DNA from: Hyunsoonleella ulvae
GTDB lineage: Bacteria > Bacteroidota > Bacteroidia > Flavobacteriales > Flavobacteriaceae
Reading direction: 5' to 3'
NCBI RefSeq assembly: GCF_016827605.1
Contig: NZ_JAEPJQ010000009.1
Span: 35,360 to 99,359 of the forward strand
DNA length: 64,000 nt
Each line of letters begins with the position of its first letter. The first letter of the stretch is position 1. The position numbers and the translations under genes were made by a program. Below are positions 60,733-64,000 of the stretch, piece by piece. Below the pieces are notes generated by a model that worked only from the letters and a program-made list of their open reading frames with translations, was not told the DNA's origin and did not search any database.

Positions 60733-63306
60733 ATGAAAAAATTATTACTACTATTATTAATTTCTACTGCTCTTTACGGGCAAGACCAACCATTTAATTG
60801 TGATTATAACGCTTACCTATTTCAATATAATGATGTTTATGCCATTGATTTGGCTTCCGGAAATTCGTATGCGGTTGCTACTGATATTACGGAGGGTACA
60901 ATCAATGCAGCCGCGTACAATCCGGCAGATGGTTATATTTGGGGATCTTTAAGTTCCCCTTCCAAGTCTATTGTGAGAATAGGAAAAGATTTTTCAACAC
61001 TAGTGTTTTATGTTGAAGAGTTACCAACTAGTGGGCGCTACATAGGAGATGTAAGTGCTGATGGAGTATACTATTTAAAAGGAGGTGGAACTGCGTATTA
61101 TGCTATAGATGTAGATCCAGAATCAGAAAGTTATGGGGAGCATATCGCAACTTCTAATCTACCTCTAAGTATAAGCATTCATGATTGGGCATTCAATGCC
61201 GTAGACGGAATGTTATATACCGTTGAAAAGAAAACCAATATTTTATACAGAATTGATATAGAAACCGAAACGATGACCAATCTTGGTGTAGTTCCAATTT
61301 TATCTGGATTAAATTATACATATGGTGCGGTGTATTTTGATGCCGATGGTCGCTTTTATGTATCAGCTAACCAAACAGGTACCATATATGTAATTCAAAA
61401 TGTACAAGATTTAACAGGATCTAATGCTATGGAATCTAACCTGTTTGCATTTGGACCTTCAAGTTCACAAAACGACGGCGCACGTTGTCCTACAGCACCA
61501 GTACCACAGGAAGATTGTACAAACGGAATTGATGACGATGGCGACGGGTTAATTGATTGTGAAGACCCATCATGCTCTGGCTATGCAGATTGTCCAGTAA
61601 TAGAAGCCTCAACCTCTTCTAGTGCTAACGAAGGAGGATTGGAAAGTAATAACAGACTATCGGAATTAATCAACAAACGTAATTTTAATCGTGTAAAACG
61701 CAGTTATAATTTTGATAAGACTACAGCAAAGCGATTCAAAAAAACATCAAAGTACGGTAAAAACCTATCAGGAAAAGGAAATTCATTTCAATTATCAGAT
61801 CTTATACCATTAGATGTGGTAAACGAAGATGAAGCTATAGAATCCTCTCCATCAGATTTAATAGGAATTACCAATGCCACAGAAATATATTCGGTAGATT
61901 ATATGAAAAACAGCGAAGCCATAGCATCTATCTTATTACTAAAAACAGAAGATGGTGTGTACGAGCATACAAAATATATCTGTGATAGATTATTAGGCGC
62001 AGAGTTAGTGTCAGTATCAACTATAGAAATAAAAGAACAACAATTTATAAAAGCATTAATAAGAAATATAGATGGTAGCTTAGAGTTTGTATTAAGTCTT
62101 TCAGCAAAAGCTACAGATAACGATACTAATTTTGGAATAGAAAGTCACTGGAATTTAGATAAGTACGAAGACAATATAGGGTTTTACAATTTCCAAATCT
62201 GGTCTAATTCTTTAGATGATTTAGTAAAACTAGGAGAAGAAGTCGTAACACTATTGGACGTACAAAAACCAGTAACAAGTTACAATAACTCGCCTGCACC
62301 AACCGTATTTGTAAAATCTGGAAAATACCGTAATGGTAAGTTAGATTTACAAATAGTGAATACAAACAAAACGGCTAGTGTGGTATTTGATGCTGGTGTA
62401 AGAACAACAGAGACACAAACAGTAGAAACAGTATCTACAACTATAAATCTAGACGAACATTATATTTCTAATGTAGAAGTAGATGCAGGAAGTTTATTTG
62501 ATGTAGGATTTAGAATTGGAGATGGCGTAAATACTCCAGACGACCTATTTTTATCAGACGGACCTTGGGGATATGATGATGCACAAGCTAACGTAACACG
62601 TTTTGATGTAGCAACAAACAGCGAGAGTTTTCAAGAAAACGTATATCAAGTAGAGCGTAATATAGAGTTAGAAGCAACAACAGATGATTACGTAGCTGTA
62701 TATCGCGCCTTAACACCAAAGTTTAACCCTATAGATGTATCACAATACAACAGCTTAAAATTACAAGCTAAAGGTACAGGCACATTAATAGTGCGTTTGG
62801 TAAAAGAAAGCATTAACGATTGGGAAGCGCAGTATAAAACAAGCATAGAGCTAACTGAAGATATGGAAGATTACACCCTATTTTTCTCAGACTTTACAGC
62901 ACAAGGTGGAGCTTTCCAAGCCAACGACGTAACATCTATAGTGTACACTATGCTAGCCGAAAACGGTAGCACACAAACTAAAACCCTAAGCTTAGCACAA
63001 GTGCAATTTGCAACAAGTAGTGCACTATCAGTAGAAGATATAGAAAACACTGGTATAGAAACACTAGCAACACCAAACCCTATGCATTTAAGTACAAGTT
63101 TACAATTTAATGCTCCAGCAAGTGAGACCTTAGATGTAGAAGTATATAACCAATTAGGACGATTAGTAAAAACCTTAACTGTAAATGCAGTAAGGGGTAA
63201 TAATGCAGTAACCTTAAAACGAGGTAACTTAAGTTCGGGAGTATACTTTTGTAAGTTAGAAAGTAAACTAACCCATTATAAAACCATTAAGCTTGTTTTG
63301 GATTAG
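60733..63306 (+). CDS. Large T9SS-secreted surface protein
   Basis: An 857-residue protein with a signal peptide (KKLLLLLLISTALYGQ), an N-terminal beta-propeller-like region to about residue 250 (INAAAYNPADGYIWGS; HDWAFNAVDGMLYTVEKKTN), a calcium-binding-type DCTNGIDDDGDGLIDCEDPS loop near 262, a middle beta-rich part, a carbohydrate-binding-like (CIA30/CBM) domain at about 640-765 and a T9SS type A sorting domain at the end (ATPNPMHLSTSLQFN; VEVYNQLGRLVKTL; LSSGVYFCKLES). It is exported through the type IX system and anchored. Its promoter operator matches that of the H-NOX operon, so I infer NO-controlled expression of an adhesin or matrix protein. Confidence 0.9.
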   Translation: MKKLLLLLLISTALYGQDQPFNCDYNAYLFQYNDVYAIDLASGNSYAVATDITEGTINAAAYNPADGYIWGSLSSPSKSIVRIGKDFSTLVFYVEELPTSGRYIGDVSADGVYYLKGGGTAYYAIDVDPESESYGEHIATSNLPLSISIHDWAFNAVDGMLYTVEKKTNILYRIDIETETMTNLGVVPILSGLNYTYGAVYFDADGRFYVSANQTGTIYVIQNVQDLTGSNAMESNLFAFGPSSSQNDGARCPTAPVPQEDCTNGIDDDGDGLIDCEDPSCSGYADCPVIEASTSSSANEGGLESNNRLSELINKRNFNRVKRSYNFDKTTAKRFKKTSKYGKNLSGKGNSFQLSDLIPLDVVNEDEAIESSPSDLIGITNATEIYSVDYMKNSEAIASILLLKTEDGVYEHTKYICDRLLGAELVSVSTIEIKEQQFIKALIRNIDGSLEFVLSLSAKATDNDTNFGIESHWNLDKYEDNIGFYNFQIWSNSLDDLVKLGEEVVTLLDVQKPVTSYNNSPAPTVFVKSGKYRNGKLDLQIVNTNKTASVVFDAGVRTTETQTVETVSTTINLDEHYISNVEVDAGSLFDVGFRIGDGVNTPDDLFLSDGPWGYDDAQANVTRFDVATNSESFQENVYQVERNIELEATTDDYVAVYRALTPKFNPIDVSQYNSLKLQAKGTGTLIVRLVKESINDWEAQYKTSIELTEDMEDYTLFFSDFTAQGGAFQANDVTSIVYTMLAENGSTQTKTLSLAQVQFATSSALSVEDIENTGIETLATPNPMHLSTSLQFNAPASETLDVEVYNQLGRLVKTLTVNAVRGNNAVTLKRGNLSSGVYFCKLESKLTHYKTIKLVLD

Positions 63307-63368
63307 GTAAAACTCCAACCCAAATTGAATTAACTGAGGATTGATAATAGCGACTAATTCAAAAGTGG

Positions 63369-63404
63369 AAAAGCGTAAGAAACGAAAGTTTTTTGCGCTT
63401 TTTT
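63369..63404 (+). terminator. Rho-independent terminator of the T9SS protein gene
   Basis: AAAAGCG (63369-63375) pairs with CGCTTTT (63396-63402), followed by T residues; it is 63 bp after the stop. Confidence 0.85.
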
Positions 63405-63552
63405 GTGTTGTATACTTTTCTGTAGATTAACAGTATAAATAACATGTGTAAACTCAGATTTACTGGGGTTTCATTATATTTTAAGTGTTTACATCCTATG
63501 TTTTTACCTAGATTATATATGCTACGCTCTATAAGGTAAACTTATAAAAACA

Positions 63553-63623
63553 ACCATTCGTCTACACTAAATTTTCATCCACCGAAAAGCACAACCCTTT
63601 CCTTAATAACCAACTTACATTTG
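63553..63623 (+). promoter_or_regulatory. Third copy of the operator/promoter, without a protein gene
   Basis: ACCATTCGTCTACACTAAAT at 63553-63572 and the exact -7 box TACATTTG at 63616-63623 are spaced 63 bp, as at 60643 and 53471. The surroundings are also similar to the T9SS promoter over about 100 bp. At the position of the ATG there is ATA (63644). Confidence 0.8.
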
Positions 63624-63629
63624 TAGTAT

Positions 63630-63760
63630 AAAACCTATAAATCATAAAAATATCAGGTAGCCAAACCACCTATAATACCCTAAAACTACTCCTAGAATAA
63701 TTAATAGCAAATTATCTAAAGTAGTGAGAGCGGAAGACATCAGTTTTTCGCTCTTTTTTT
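63630..63760 (+). ncRNA. Predicted short terminated transcript (sRNA or leader-like)
   Basis: From the -7 box at 63616 a transcript would start near 63630 and end at a terminator: AGAGCG (63727-63732) pairs with CGCTCT (63749-63754), followed by seven T residues. The length is about 130 nt. It holds no ATG-started gene; a frame of 18 codons starting at ATA (63644) and ending TAA (63698-63700) might be a micropeptide. Either an sRNA under the same operator as the H-NOX operon or the remains of a deleted target gene. Confidence 0.6.
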
Positions 63761-63781
63761 ATGGATATATCTTTTTAATGC

Positions 63782-63813
63782 GTCATTGCGAGGAGCGAGC
63801 GACGTGGCAATCT
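63782..63813 (+). repeat. GTCAT palindrome, TGCGAG class
   Basis: GTCATTGCGAGGAGCGAGCG then ACGTGGCAATCT. The stem ATTGCGA... pairs imperfectly with GTGGCAAT. The GTCAT head and ATCT tail are as in the other classes, but no GIY-YIG gene of this class lies in the window. Confidence 0.75.
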
Positions 63814-63922
63814 TTTACATAACACTTCAAAAACTAATTTCTCTCCAACCAAGCATTAAAAAGGATGCCGCTGCAATCCCTAACCTTTAGATTAGCAAAT
63901 ACTATTAATTGTAGTTAAATTT

Positions 63923-63998
63923 AAAAAGGACAGAGTGAACTTATATCCCTAGCTAGCTACAAAAGAGCCATGCTGCGTATTAGTCTCCGTCCTTTTTT
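63923..63998 (+). other. Long-range hairpin ending in a T run at the window edge
   Basis: AAAAAGGAC with GAG (about 63924-63936) pairs with CTC and GTCCTTTTTT (about 63983-63997), enclosing about 45 nt that include CTAGCTAGC. It could be a terminator or the end of a structured RNA that begins upstream, near the GTCAT palindrome. No coding frame is seen between 63761 and the window end. Confidence 0.4.
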
Positions 63999-64000
63999 GA

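Noticed and set aside
1..64000. tRNA, rRNA, prophage or IS element
   Set aside because: No cloverleaf, rRNA segment, integrase, transposase or phage structural gene could be recognised on either strand.

Overview
The window is about 64 kb of AT-rich chromosome from a member of the Bacteroidota, almost certainly the family Flavobacteriaceae. The signs are TAnnTTTG-type -7 promoter boxes with little Shine-Dalgarno signal, a protein with a type IX secretion (Por) C-terminal signal, a TonB receptor/DUF4249 pair, a DUF3857 protein, a LytS/LytTR pair and a Flavo-1-like structured RNA. No rRNA, tRNA, CRISPR array, prophage or classical IS was seen.

Layout. 1-8 kb: EamA transporter, topoisomerase IV (parE-parC), then on the minus strand miaA-argE. 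7.8-15 kb: a Flavo-1-like RNA and a minus-strand series (ion channel, DUF3857 protein, exonuclease/GIY-YIG fusion, YggS, 3-hydroxybutyryl-CoA dehydrogenase, Gfo/Idh/MocA oxidoreductase). 15-24 kb: pcm, methyltransferase, a small GIY-YIG gene, PNPOx-like protein, CocE-type hydrolase, smpB, S41 peptidase, lpdA. 24-33 kb: TonB receptor + DUF4249, ECF sigma operon with an MscS-like channel, a LytS/LytTR pair, serine hydrolase, ExbB-like protein. 33.4-36.7 kb: a variable island with an OLD-type ATPase/TOPRIM gene and many palindromic repeats around a second small GIY-YIG gene and a decayed copy of it. 36.7-46 kb: DEAD-box helicase, aldose epimerase, pabB, tilS, an HxlR/nitroreductase divergent pair, ade, YheT-type hydrolase. 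46.3-53.4 kb: a molybdoenzyme cluster (IorA/IorB-like oxidoreductase, XdhC, MocA-like transferase, FdhF/YdeP-like oxidoreductase). 53.5-59.7 kb: a seven-gene signalling operon. 59.7-60.4 kb: a third small GIY-YIG gene in its own repeats. 60.7-63.3 kb: a large T9SS-secreted protein. 63.5-64 kb: a short terminated transcript and further repeats.

The most interesting part is 53.4-63.8 kb. One operon encodes a response regulator, an H-NOX nitric-oxide sensor, a PAS histidine kinase, a FIST protein (the family that contains the NosP haem NO sensor), a second histidine kinase, an Hpt protein and a LytTR response regulator. A conserved AlgR/LytTR-like operator, ACCATTCGTC with a 21-bp direct repeat, lies exactly 63 bp upstream of the -7 box of three promoters: this operon, the adjacent T9SS surface protein, and a short ~130-nt terminated transcript. 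I infer a self-contained NO-responsive phosphorelay and regulon.

Two other patterns stand out. (1) All three small (~100 aa) GIY-YIG genes are embedded in GTCAT-headed imperfect palindromes, each gene with its own sequence class, which resembles a REP/RAYT arrangement with a GIY-YIG nuclease in place of the transposase. (2) Three clearly conserved genes (miaA, the exonuclease/GIY-YIG fusion, tilS) have no ATG/GTG/TTG that preserves their essential N-terminus and appear to start at ATA or ATC. In contrast, five other genes have a -7 box only 4-5 nt before their ATG and look leaderless.
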